Positions 11,605 to 22,410 of a stretch of DNA of 64,000 nt are shown piece by piece. Every line of letters begins with the position of its first letter. Position 1 is the stretch's first letter. A program made the translations under genes and the position numbers. Under the pieces are notes generated by a model. The model searched no databases, was not told where the DNA came from, and saw only the letters and a list, made by a program, of their open reading frames with translations. This DNA is from Sophora flavescens (Eukaryota > Streptophyta > Magnoliopsida > Fabales > Fabaceae): assembly GCA_030762895.1 (NCBI GenBank), contig CM061065.1:74289676-74353675 (forward strand), given 5' to 3'.

Positions 11605-12576
11605 TCATGAACATACTTTGAGTTGAGACACATGGAAACCACTATGAAGATTGGACAAAAATGGTGGTAAGGCTATTTGGTAGGCGAATTCCCCAACTCT
11701 TTTCGAAATTTGGTAAGGACCATTGAATCTCGGAGTAAGTTTCCTCGCCTTCATTCTTCTACCAACCCCAGTAGTTGGAGTAACTCTCAAGAATACATGA
11801 CCGCCTTCCTGGAATTCGAGCGCCTTCCTCCTTTTATCATGATAGTTATTTCGCCTATTTTGTGCAACTCTCATCTTTTCATGAACCAACCTGATGTTTT
11901 CTGTTGTTTCCTATACTATCTCTGGCCCTAGCACCACACTATCACTAGGTTCACTCCAACACAAAGGTGTCCTACATCTCCTTCTATAGAGAGCCTCATA
12001 AGGTGCCATCCCAATGCTGGAATGGAAGCTGTTGTTGTAGGTGAACTCTATCAGGGGCAAAAACTTGTCCCAACTACCTGACTGCTCTAGCACACAAGCC
12101 CTCAACAAGTCCTCTAAGGACTGGATGGTCCTTTCAGACTGCCCATCAATCTGTGGGTAGTAAGCTGAACTAAGCCTAAGCTTTGTCCCTAAGGCATACT
12201 GCAAACTCTCCCAGAACCTAGAGGTAAACCTCGGGTCTCTATCTGATACTATACTAGAGGGTACACCATAAAGCCTAACTATCTCCTTGATGTACAACTT
12301 GGCTTAGTTCTCTAAAGGATACTCCATGTTCATTGGGATGAAATGGGCAGACTTAGTCAATCTATCCACAACCAACCATATAGCCTCAAAACCAGCTGGA
12401 GTCCTAGGTACTCCAGTCACAAAATCCATGGAGATATTATCCCATTTCCATTCTGGGATACTCAAAGGTTGCAACTTACCTAAAGGCTTTTGGTGTTCTA
12501 TCTTGGCCTTCTGACAAACTAGGCACACATACACAAATTCAGTCACATCCTTTTTCATCCTAGGCCACCAAAACAT
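11605..12576 (-). pseudogene. Gyp-2 integrase (zinc finger, core, C-terminal region)
   Basis: 12304-12576 carries the end of the zinc finger (YVCLVCQKAKIEHQKPLGK) and the first catalytic Asp (AIWLVVDRLTKSAHF). 11911-12297 carries the second Asp (SIVSDRDPRFTSRFW) and the Glu (IDGQSERTIQSLED). 11605-11889 carries the C-terminal module (RKLTPRFNGPYQISKRVGEF, then HVSQLKV). The frames are separated by a stop near 12300 and a break at 11890-11910. The triad residues are intact. As part of a gag-pol precursor it would act in the nucleus; here it is inactivated. Confidence 0.92.
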
Positions 12577-13390
12577 CCTCTTAAGGTCCTAATAGATCTT
12601 GGTGGCAACAGGGTGCACACTAAACCCACCCCTATGTCCTTCCTCAAGGATCAACTTCCTAAGCTCATGAACATTTGGTATGCATACTCTATCCATAAAC
12701 CTCAAGACCACATTACTTCCATCCTTGAAACTAAGGTCTCTACCCTAAGCGAGCAATTCTCACTGGTCTAAGAGAAACTTGCCTAACTTCCGACCCTTTC
12801 TAATCTGATCCATAAAGTTGTTGGTAACCTTCAAGGTACCAAGCCTAATAATCTTAGGGGTAAACTCACAAGCTAGACTAAGGTCTCTAAACTTCTCAAT
12901 CAAATCCATCTCCCTAACCATCATAGTAGAGACATGCATGGTTTTCCTACTTAGGGCATCTGCCACTACATTGGCCTTTCCAGGGTGGTAGGTTAGATCA
13001 AACTCATAATCCTTCAAAAACTCCATCCTCCTACGATGCCTCATATTCAACTCCTTCTGGTCAAACATATATTTTAAACTCTTATGATCGCTAAAGACCT
13101 CAAACCTCGCCCCATAAAAGGTAATGCCTCCAAATATTCAAGGCAAACACCACAGCTCCTAACTCTAGGTCATGGGTAGGGTAGTTCTTCTCATGGGTTT
13201 TCAATTACCTAGAAGCATAAGCAACTATCTTATCATTCTGCATCAACACACCACCTAACCCTTGCATAGAAGCATCGCAGTAAACTACGAAGGGTTCACT
13301 AGGATCTGGCAAAACTAACACTGGTGCTGATGTCAACCTATTCTTAAGGGTTTGGAAACTCTCATCACACTTAGAGTACCACACAAACAA
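12577..13390 (-). pseudogene. Gyp-2 RNase H and connection to the integrase zinc finger
   Basis: 13205-13390 has the RNase H start (PFVVYCDASMQGLGGVLMQN, with the first acidic residue in YCDAS). 12760-13068 has the end (FDQKELNMRHRRRMEFLKD, ADALSRKTMH). The segment between (13069-13204) is frameshifted but still reads a SDHKSLK-type block in another frame. 12577-12759 encodes the histidine half of the H2C2 finger with stops. The RNase H would remove genomic RNA during reverse transcription. Confidence 0.88.
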
Positions 13391-14371
13391 TTGTCCCTTC
13401 TTGGTGAGACAGGTTAAGGTAAAGCTATCTTAGAGAAACCTTCTATGAACCGCCTATAGTACCCGGCTAACCCCAAGAAACTCCTAATCTCGGTTACAGA
13501 CTTTGGCGCTTCCCACTGGTGCACCGTCTCTACTTTAGATGGATCCACTGCTATGCCACCCTTAGAGATGACATGTCCTAAGGAGCTCACTTCCTCTAAC
13601 CAGAGCTCACACTTGGACATCTTAGCATACAACTGCTTTTCCCTAAGGGTCTGTAAGACAACCCTCAGGTGTTCCTCATATTGCTCCTGGCTCTTGGAGT
13701 ACACTAAGATGTCATCTATGAACACCACCACAAACTTATCCAAGTAAGGGTGGAAGGTCTTGTTCATGTAGTCCATGAACACCGCAGGAGCATTGGTCAC
13801 ACCGAAGGGCATAACCAAGTACTTGTAGTGACCATATCGCGTTCTAAACGTTGTCTTCGAGATGTCCTCAGACTTAACCCGAATTTGATGGTACCTTGAC
13901 CTCAAATCTATCTTAGAAAAGATGCAAGCGCCCATCAACTGATCCATGAGATCATTAATCCTAGGGAGGGGACGCCGATTCTTTATGGTCACCTTGTTGA
14001 GCTACCGATATATAGTCGACACACAACCTCATACTACCATCCTTCTTCTTCACCAACAACACAGGTGCTCCCCACGGAGACACCCTCGGCCTAATGAACT
14101 TCTTCTCCATCAGGTCCTCCAATTGTTCCTTCAACTTAGCTAGCTCTAGAGGAGACATTCTATAGGGTGCTATGGAAATAGGTCTGGTGGCAGGTACTAA
14201 ATCTATGGTGAACTCTACATCTCTCTCTGGGGGTAGTTCGTAAACATCCCTCGGGAACATTTCAGGAAACTCCCGTACAATAGACACACTTCCGACATCA
14301 GGAGGGCTCTCAAATTCCAGGGAAGACGACATCATGAACACTTGGGCTTCGTCTTTCATAGAAGCTTTCAC
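13391..14371 (-). pseudogene. Gyp-2 reverse transcriptase
   Basis: 13961-14371 encodes the post-protease spacer and RT start (EFPEMFPRDVYELPPERDVE, then WGAPVLLVKKKDGSMRLCVDY). 13414-13992 carries the palm (FSKIDLRSRYHQIRV, MPFGVTNAPAVFMDYMN, catalytic VVVFIDDILVYS), then KCELWLEEVSSLGHVIS and FLGLAGYYRRFIEGFSK. The catalytic Asp pair is intact. One frameshift separates the two frames near 13975. Of the RT copies in this window it is the best preserved gypsy one. Confidence 0.93.
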
Positions 14372-14673
14372 TTGGTTGGTAGAGAGAAAGGTTGGATTCT
14401 TAGACTACTCAGAAGTTCCAAAACTTTGGTTTTATTGAAGCAAATTAAGAGAACATGGTTGGAAGATAACCAATCCATTCCAAGAATAACATCAAGCTAT
14501 TTTTAAAAGGTAACCGCACAAGATCAACTGCAGAGTTCTTATTATCAAAAGATAATAGAACAGCCTTCCTAAAGACAAGAAGCACTCGCAGGCTTCTCGG
14601 ATCGTTCAAGACAAACCACCAAATGCAGTAAGTTAAACCAAAACGAAGCTTTAGGTACTTAGTACCACGTAAC
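14372..14673 (-). pseudogene. Gyp-2 protease remnant, gag deleted
   Basis: The minus strand encodes DVILGMDWLSSNHVLL around 14440-14490, the flap-end motif of the gypsy protease. Upstream of it, where about 1.2 kb of gag and the protease active site should be, there are only some 180 bp before leader sequence homologous to Gyp-4 appears (up to about 14640). No zinc knuckle or Retrotrans_gag motif is present. I infer an internal deletion; the exact breakpoint is not resolved. Confidence 0.75.
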
Positions 14674-14697
14674 ATTGTCTATATAAATATAGACAAT
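14674..14697 (-). promoter_or_regulatory. Leader hairpin of Gyp-2
   Basis: A perfect 10-bp inverted repeat (ATTGTCTATA / TATAGACAAT) with a 4-nt loop starts 74 nt downstream of the primer site on the minus strand. The same hairpin with one G-U pair occurs at the same distance in Gyp-4 (61104-61127). Confidence 0.75.
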
Positions 14698-14758
14698 TCA
14701 TACAAGATCACAAAGAAGACTCATAACAGACTCATACCATGGCCAGATAGGACATACC

Positions 14759-14771
14759 TTCTCTGATACCA
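14759..14771 (-). promoter_or_regulatory. Primer binding site of Gyp-2 (initiator Met tRNA)
   Basis: The minus strand reads TGGTATCAGAGAA starting 5 nt from the 5' LTR. The first 11 bases match the complement of plant initiator-Met tRNA 3' end. It is followed by AAG/GTATGT, a good splice-donor match (intron start 14757). Confidence 0.9.
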
Positions 14772-14776
14772 CTAAA

Positions 14777-17328
14777 TGTGACACCCTCTACCCCACATAT
14801 GATATAAGGCATTAAATATATAAATTTAAGATATATCATCATGCATATTCATTTAATTCAAATAAAAGGTCCATGGGTAGAAAGGTCCCACATGAACATT
14901 AACAACAACGCGGAAATAAACCATGAGTTTTAGGGAAAATAAAAACTTAAAAACATAAAGCAATAACATATCACCCAACCCCGATGTCACATTCAGAGTT
15001 GGTATAAAAGGGTTCCGAAATAAATCCATGGAATACAAAACCACTAAATAACTAAAACTGATAAAACTAAGCATCAAACTAAGTTGTGGCTCCTCGGAGT
15101 CACTCCTCAACAGGCTGCTCACCGTCCTCTTCAAAGTGCCAATCAGGCCAAACAAACAAACAGAAGAGGGGAGTAAGAAAACATATAATCACAACGGCAT
15201 GGAGATAGGAAGCAAGATGAACATACATCAAGGCACAACAACATAGGAATACATGTACATAATAAGCATCATATCATTCATCAAAATTCAACCAAGTATG
15301 CTATGCGGTGCAATGCAACACTACTCCGCTACTCCATTATGCATATGGATCTAACTAACTCAAGATGTCAACTTCAGAGTTACATATTCATATTGGCCAT
15401 AAAAGCACCAACATCGGCAGTTCCTCAAACCATGGAGGAACCTCTTGGATAGCCGGTGTATCATAACTGGATACGCCACCTCGGGGGCGCACGGTTCACC
15501 AAACCATGGGAGAACCACCGGAGACTTAGGCCATATCATCATAACTAGGACGACCTCCCTTATGTTGAACATCCCCCTCAACATTAACTCCAATGCTCTA
15601 TGCAAATGGCACAAAAAATAAACAAGGCAACCATCTCCTTTGCTTGGACCTAAAGGCACCTAATACTTATCACCAACATCAACATCAACACCTTAGACCC
15701 AAACCGGGGGGTCAAGGCCCCCTTGGCCAAAAAGAACCAAAGTGTATCAACTTAACAACACCGCGACCATGAAGCATCGAGGCCACTATGGCCAAAACTT
15801 AACCAATTCATCTTTATAATCCTCTTAATTAATCTTTAAACAAGTTATCTAATTCCCATTATTCAGTTGGTATACTCTCATATCATTATTGGGGATAAAT
15901 GGGGTCAAAACCCCTTACATTCCTTTAATTAAGATTCTGTCAAGGAGGGGAAGCGCGGCGTGCTTGTCCCATGCACGACCGTGCTGCCTCATAAGTGAAG
16001 CACGGTCGTGGTTCCTATTATGCACAGTCGTGCTTCGATGCACGGTCGTGCTTGTACATTGTACGGTCGTGCTTAGTGCGCGACGTTGCAGAGTTAAAAC
16101 TTGGTAGCACGACTGTGCTCCCTATTCAGCACGGCCCTGCTCCTGGAGCCAACCATGTTGTTCTGGGCAAAACAAAGCCTAATCTTGGGTTAAAAACCCC
16201 TTAAACACTCTTAAATCAAGCCTAGGGTCTTAAACTAAACCAGTTAAGCTGGAATCTCTCATTTGCTAGCAATCCACAATTAATTAATGCCCTTAGATAA
16301 TTATTCCCTAATTATTATGTTAATTAGGAGTCCTAAATTAACCAATTAGGGTCTTATTAACATGTTACCTTAACCAACATAAATCAACCCAAACTATCTC
16401 AATAACAACAACTTTAACCAATAGATCATGGCATGTTATCAACCAACTCAATCAACACAATAGGTACAACATCATAACCATGAAATAAACATAACAAACT
16501 TATCATAGACATATTCAACATATTAATATAGCCAATAACATTCAAATTACTTACCACATCATCAATAATAATAATAAGCATATTAGAGACATGGCATTTA
16601 TCATATAACAATTCAATGAGGTCATGGGAACCCCTCATCATACGGTACCCCTTGCCTAGAGATTATACTATTCTTCTCCTCATACCTGCGATGAAGGTTT
16701 CCACTCCCTAAACACCAACAGCAACCCGGTCACGTTCCTTTAAGCGACTCAACAACCTCCAAGTCTTGGTCAAACCAAAAAGGGTAACCAATTAGTTCCC
16801 AAATCAAGAACAAGAAAAGGGAAACTAAAAAGGAACAAACTTTACCTTTACTAGGATGACAACACCAACTAAATCATTCCAAAGAGTCTCCAAACACCTA
16901 CAAGGTAAGGGTTTAAGAGAAAATAGGGAAGAAATGCGTAGTGTGGTGACTGCTAGGTTAGAAATAGGGTTCCAAAGTGAACCCTCGGTTTATGTGCCAA
17001 CTATAAAAAAGGCTGCACCTGAGCACGGTCGTGCTCCTCAGTAACACGGTCGTGCTGGACTTAGCGTCAGCGAGACGATGTTCGCACAGTGAGCACGGGC
17101 GTACTCACTATTGAGTACAGGTGTTCTCAACTTAAACTTGGCAACGCGCACCTGACTTTAAGCATGGGCGTGCTGGCTATTGAGCACGGGCGTGTTCATG
17201 TACCCGAAAGGGACTTTTAAGTCAAAAATCCCACTAGGCCTTTAGCCAACAATTCTAACTTAACACTTAAAGCTTAAACAATCAAACAAGCATATATAAA
17301 AGTACTTAACGGAAAATGGGGTGATACA
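14777..17328 (-). repeat. Gyp-2 5' LTR, 2552 bp
   Basis: Starts TGTGACACCCTCTACCCC and ends GGGGTGATACA, followed by CATAC at 17329-17333. The terminal TGTTACA of the other LTR is TGATACA here. It carries the same two palindrome arrays (about 15950-16145 and 17022-17200) as the 3' LTR. No gene is seen. Confidence 0.95.
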
Positions 17329-17333
17329 CATAC

Positions 17334-18146
17334 TCTGCTATTTCCTACTTCATTCCAGGCCACCATAACATCTTTTTGAAATCCCGATACATCTTAGTGG
17401 CACCTGGATGGAAACTTTGCTTACTTTTGTGTGATTCTTCTAAAATCAAGTTCTTAATTTCTATATTCTCTGGCACACATATTCTGTCACTGAATCTCAA
17501 GATTCCGTCAGTACCTCGTTTAAACTTCATAGATTCACATGCTTTTATCTTCTGATTAACCTTTTGGAGGTACTGGTCTTCTGCTTGCTTATTCCAAACT
17601 AAGTCTAGGAATCCAATAGTAATAGTGACCATTCCCATACTTATCTTATTTTGGGATAATCCTATTACCCCTAGATTCAGGTCTCTGAATTGCTCGATCA
17701 GTTCTAACTCATTGATCATCATAGAAGACACTTGCAACGATTTTCGACTTAACACATCTGCTACGATGTTCGCCTTTCCAGGATGGTATTGGAGATCAAA
17801 CTCATAATCCTTGATGAACTCCATCCATCTCCTCTGTCTCATGTTAAACTCTTTCTTATCAAACAAATCACTTTAGACTCTTGTGATCACTATACACTGT
17901 GAACTGAGCACCATACAGATAGTATCTCCATATCTTCAACGTAAACACTATTGCAGTCAACTCTAAGTCATGGGTTGGGTAATTCCTCTCATGTACTCTT
18001 AACTGTCTAGAGGCATACACCACCACTTTTCCATTTTGCATGAGAACGCAACCCATGCCTTGATGTGACGCATCACAGTACACATCAAATGGTACTAACA
18101 TATTTGGAAAGACTAGCATAGGAGATGTTGTAAGCCTCCTTTTCAT
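17334..18146 (-). pseudogene. Gyp-1 RNase H and start of integrase zinc finger
   Basis: 17868-18146 carries the RNase H start (PFDVYCDASHQGMGCVLMQN, then NYPTHDLELTAIVFTLKIWR, YSDHKSLK). 17345-17866 continues with NMRQRRWMEFIKDYEFDLQY and VADVLSRKSL, then the zinc-finger histidines (HKSKQSFHPGATKMYRDFKK) and MLWWPGMK before a stop. The finger's cysteines are on the far side of Gyp-2, which inserted here with duplication CATAC. The two RNase H frames are split by a frameshift around 17867. Sequence is closer to Gyp-3 than to Gyp-2. Confidence 0.92.
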
Positions 18147-18960
18147 CTCCTAAAAACTAGCCCCATACTCATAATTCCACTCAAACGCTTTTCCTTTTCT
18201 TGTTAGTTACGTCATCGGTAACGCAATCTTTGAGAATCCTTCGATGAACCGTCTGTAGTAACCTGCCAGTCCAAGAAAACTCCTAATTTCGCCCATTGTC
18301 ATAGGACGTTCCCAATTAACCACTGCTTCCATTTTGTAAGGATCCACAACTATCCCTTCCTTGTTTATCACATCCCCTAGAAATTGTACTTCATCCAACC
18401 AGAACTCACACTTAAACAACTTGGCATAGAGTTGTCTGTCCTTAAGCACTTGAAGTACAACCCGAAGATGCTCTGTATGTTGTTCTCTACTGGAAGAGTA
18501 TATTAGAATATCGTTGATAAACCCAACAACAAACTTGTCCAAGTACGGTCTAAAGATACGATTCATGTAGTCCATGAACACGACTGGAGCATTAGTCACG
18601 CCAAACGGCATGACTAGATACTCGTAATTACCATACCTACTTCTAAAACAGTCTTCGGTATATCATCTTCCTTCACTCGGATCTGATGGTATCCAGACCT
18701 CATATCTATCTTAGAAAACACAGTTGCTCCCCACAGCTGATCCATCAGGTCGTCAATCCTCGGCAACGAGTACTTGTTCTAGATTGTTACCTTGTTCAGT
18801 TGCCGGTATTCCACACATAGCCTTGAGCTTCCGTCCTTCTTCCTTACAAACAACACTGGCGCTCCCCACGGTGAAACACTTGGTTGGATAAACTGATTCC
18901 TCAGTATGTCACCAGCTATTCCTTAAGCCCTGCCAACTCTGTCGGGGACATTCGATAAGG
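18147..18960 (-). pseudogene. Gyp-1 reverse transcriptase with mutated active site
   Basis: 18207-18611 encodes MPFGVTNAPVVFMDYMNRIF, then VVGFINDILIYSSSREQ, KCEFWLDEVQFLGDVIN and FLGLAGYYRRFIEGFSK. The normal FIDDIL active site reads FINDIL, so the first of the two catalytic Asp residues is Asn. 18612-18960 holds the fingers and start (WGAPVLFVRKKDG-type block, QLNKV, DLMDQL) in decayed frames with several stops. The RT is inactive by sequence. Confidence 0.9.
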
Positions 18961-19480
18961 TACTATCGATATCGGTCCCGGCCCTGGTGTGAGATCTATC
19001 GAAAACTCAATCTCCCTCTTAGGTGGCAGTCCTGGCACATCATCTGGAAACTTCAGGAAGAAACACGCTTACGACAGGCAGCGCTTCCATCTTAGGAGAC
19101 TCATTGGCATCCAAAGAAAACAACACCACACAGTTCCTTGATTGTCCTTCTCCCGCACTACCGTCATTGGCAGGCAATAATCCAGAAGGTTCCATAAAAT
19201 GAAGAGTTTTATTTAAACAATCCAAAACTACATGGTTAGCCGAAAGCCAATCCATGCCCAATATAATATCAATATGCTGCATAGGCAGACAGATAAGGTG
19301 AATAACAAAGTCTGGTTTTCTAAAACCACTGGACATGCACGACCAACAAACAAAGTAGTTAATGTATCTCCCATAGGGGTAGAAACATTCAGATCATAGG
19401 GTAAAGATGTAACATGCAGTTTCAAATGATCCCTGCACTCAAGAGAAACAAATGAATGCATAGCGCCTGAATCAAATAAT
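18961..19480 (-). pseudogene. Gyp-1 aspartic protease and spacer to RT
   Basis: The active site is read near 19460-19480 as LFDSGAMHSF (the D-S/T-G-A motif of retropepsins). It is followed in another frame by IDIILGMDWLSANHVVLDC (about 19235-19290), the conserved C-terminal motif. 19040-19230 holds an acidic spacer. Frames at 19228-19461 and 19040-19336 overlap, showing a frameshift near 19300. The protease would cut the gag-pol precursor inside virus-like particles. Confidence 0.88.
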
Positions 19481-20629
19481 ACAGATAAGAGTTTTTCGAA
19501 AATGAGACACTTACCCTGTATCAGATCAGGATCTGAGCTCCTCTACTTTGTTGTTGCACCGGATTTCTGATTACATTGCTCTTGGGACATGATCTGGACA
19601 TGTGTCCCATCTGACCACACTGGTAACATCCACATTCTGCATCTGAGGGAAATTACTGATAAAGTGTGGTCCTCCGCACTTGAAACAAGTCGGCATCCCT
19701 GATGATGTCTGACTAGGACCTCCGCTACCCGCACTGGTTGTTTGTTGACTAGGACGATTGTAAGATCTCGCCCGTTGCTGGAATCTTCCCTCATGACCTC
19801 TTTGACCGCTGCCACCGCTAATCGGCCCGCCACTCTGTTGCTGTGGATGTATTGGCCTAAAACGATCATGGCTCTCCAACATAGTACACTTTTCAAACAA
19901 AGCTAGGAAATGGTCGAATTCGAACGACATCATCATCCTTTTCAATTACCGCCTCAAATCATCTTCAAATCTCCGACAAACCTATTCTTCATCCGGATGG
20001 ACTTGATAGAATTGGGAGAATTTCAGCAATGCCTCGAAACAAATGGCATATTCTCCCACTGACATATTCCCCTTCTATAAACTCATAATTTCTTTTTCCT
20101 TCTCCTATCGGACACTCTTGGGGAAGTATTTCTCTAGAAAACATTCTTTGAACAGATTCCACGTTACTGCTTGTTCTTACGCTTCTTACAGACATTGCTT
20201 ATTCTGCCACCATGACTCTGCTGCTCCTACAAGCATGAAAGCAGCATAAGTAACCTTCCGCTCCTCACGACAATACCTAGCGACAAAGACTTTTTCTACT
20301 TCTTGCAGCCACTTTTATGCTGCCTCGGGATCGTACACGCCATGAAATTGGGGTGGATTTCCCTTCATGAAAGCATTCAAGTCATCCACCATGCTTTCCT
20401 CATCTCTAGCCACATTTACTTGTTGTAACCTTTCTTCTCTAGCCTCTTGTCGCTGCATGAACTGAGTATTTTGCTGGGTTTGCTGCAATATTGTGGTAGC
20501 CAACTCTCTCATCACCCTCATAGTCTCATTTATATCACCACCGTTATTCGTCTCCGATGACCTTCCGGGAACATCAGTGGATCCAACACCTCTATTTCTG
20601 CCTCCTCGGCATCCATTTCCGCGTGCCAT
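19481..20629 (-). pseudogene. Gyp-1 gag (capsid and zinc knuckle), broken
   Basis: I place the start at the ATG at 20627-20629 (MARGNGCRGGRNRGV). The first 104 codons are open and end at an in-frame stop after NPPQFHGVYDPEAA, a hallmark of plant gypsy gag. The Retrotrans_gag region follows in interrupted frames (AAESWW, FLEKYFP, MSVGEYA) to about 19950. A Gly/Arg/Gln-rich basic tail and one CCHC-type knuckle (CFKCGGPHFISNFPQ, final Cys replaced) lie at 19571-19945. There are several stops and frameshifts. Gag would form the cytoplasmic particle and bind element RNA. Confidence 0.9.
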
Positions 20630-20661
20630 TTCGACTTCCTAAAAAAGAATTCATTAGCTCT

Positions 20662-20722
20662 CATTTGTAAGACATATAAATCAATACATAAACAGATATA
20701 TCCACTATATGTCTTACAAATG
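20662..20722 (-). promoter_or_regulatory. Long leader hairpin just upstream of Gyp-1 gag
   Basis: Perfect 17-bp inverted repeat: 20662-20678 and 20706-20722 (CATTTGTAAGACATATA and its complement), with a 27-nt loop. On the minus-strand RNA it ends 33 nt before the gag ATG. Gyp-3 has a homologous hairpin at 35466-35527. It is followed by an acceptor-like TTCTTTTTTAG/GA. Confidence 0.8.
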
Positions 20723-20885
20723 CAGTAAACAGTCATTCTCATACTATAAGAATATCTCGCATGTCGGACACTCTACCCATTCTAAGCATAGCTGACATCC
20801 GATGAGGATCCAACTAACGGTGTCGGTATTCATCCTACCCCAAAGTCCTCACTCCTAATCAGACATAATCCCGCAGTCAGGTTTA

Positions 20886-20907
20886 GAACCGAACTGCTCT
20901 GATACCA
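20886..20907 (-). promoter_or_regulatory. Primer binding site of Gyp-1 (initiator Met tRNA)
   Basis: The minus strand begins TGGTATCAGAGCAG and lies 5 nt inside the 5' LTR boundary at 20913. It matches the complement of the plant initiator-Met tRNA 3' end. Confidence 0.93.
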
Positions 20908-20912
20908 CTAAA

Positions 20913-22410
20913 TGAGACACCCCGATGTCCCATTAAAGAACAATCTTAATTAACTAATCCTTAATCCGTTTATTAGCGTTAGAGCGATTATTACAGACAA
21001 AAATAATATACTTTGCGGAAGTTGGAAAATTAAAACTTATAAAACATGCACCATAGAATAAAAACATAAACGACGTTTATACATAATAGGTACACCAAGT
21101 CTCCAAAGTACTTTCGATCCCAACAGAGGGATCATAATCCTAGAACAACTATACAACTAATAAAGTAAAAAGACTGATAAACAAGTCATAGAACACTGGT
21201 CTCAAATGATCTCCCTAGCAGATGCTACCGACATATTTTATCAATGACGATATGGGCGTCTGGAACTACCCTTGCCTTTCACATAACGATGCCTTTACAC
21301 CTAAGTCCTCATGGACTCGTCGTTGCTCCCCAAGACCCTCTGGCAGAATCCTTTGTTGATAGTGCATCAGTCTGTGCTCTGATCCTATCATCATCATTGT
21401 ACAACTGTTGCCGCTCATCTACCGAACGTACGGTACATACAGAGAAAAAGAGATAGAGAAGGGAGATAAGCTACTATAACACCATAAAGGGGTCGGGACA
21501 CAATACAACATGTTAACATACAACAGAGATTGGCACAGATCACAAACATCTTGCGAGTCAACCATTTACAAAACATCATCGATCCACATATAGGGTCTAA
21601 ATCCTTTAAGGAGTCACACTCCTATGCATGTCGGCCGATCACTCTCACAGGGAACTCGGATTCCCGGACATTATCTTTCTTTCTCACACTCGGGCCTCCC
21701 TTGCCCAGTGAATGTCAGTTGGTCTGTCCAGGGTACATTTCCGCTCACCGTGACCAATAAGGGTGCTTCCCCCCAAGAGATACAACTCCAATAGGGGTAT
21801 CTTGGTCGCCTCGGAAGGTCCACCTACGACTGGAATACTCAGGGCCAGATGTTGGGATAGCCGAGCCTCCACGACGGTCTCGACCCAGTGGGTACAAATC
21901 ACTGGTCTCTTGAAAACCATTCCAGATCGGACTACAACCCCAAGGTTCCCAGAATCGTCCCTTTCCATATTCCATACCCGCACCCGAGTACACCAGCCTC
22001 GCGTGACTCCAAGTCACACGACCCGCCATTTTGGTAACTTATGCAATGCACAAGCATCCTATGTTGACACCGGTACCAAACTCATTCCTACATTCTTCAC
22101 GATACCAACGCATTCCTAGCTCAACACGGTACCCATATACCGTTATCCAACATCAAACCAAACAGAGTATCCTTATGGTGTCAACTAGGGTTCTAACATC
22201 ATCACAACAAGACTATCATCCTCAACAACCATGACATACATATATATCAATAATAAATATATCCAAACAACATATTAAGCATGTTATCACAGATCAAACA
22301 TCAAACATAAAACATCACAACATCCATAAACACAAAAAGCAGATATCACATTTATCCTTAAGCAGATAAACTTAAAATACTATTTTTCCCTAATGTCGAC
22401 AAGTCTATGA
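20913..22410 (-). repeat. Gyp-1 5' LTR, R/U5-side part
   Basis: The inner end TGAGACACCCCGATGTCCC follows the primer site. Positions about 21918-22410 match 4463-4943 of LTR-A. It is interrupted after TATGA (22406-22410), which is the left copy of the Copia-2 target duplication. The LTR resumes at 31421. No gene is seen; plus-strand frames here are incidental. Confidence 0.9.

Larger units (their letters stand above)
8835..17328 (-). mobile_element. Gyp-2: Ty3/gypsy element with both LTRs, gag deleted
   Basis: It is bounded by TGTGACACCC at 8835 and ..GATACA at 17328, with the perfect 5-bp duplication CATAC at 8830-8834 and 17329-17333. Total length is 8494 bp. Right to left: 5' LTR 17328-14777, primer site, short leader, protease remnant, RT, RNase H, integrase, polypurine tract, 3' LTR 11343-8835. 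The span between primer site and protease is only about 300 bp, so gag is missing. The LTRs look about 94-95% identical by eye. Confidence 0.95.
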
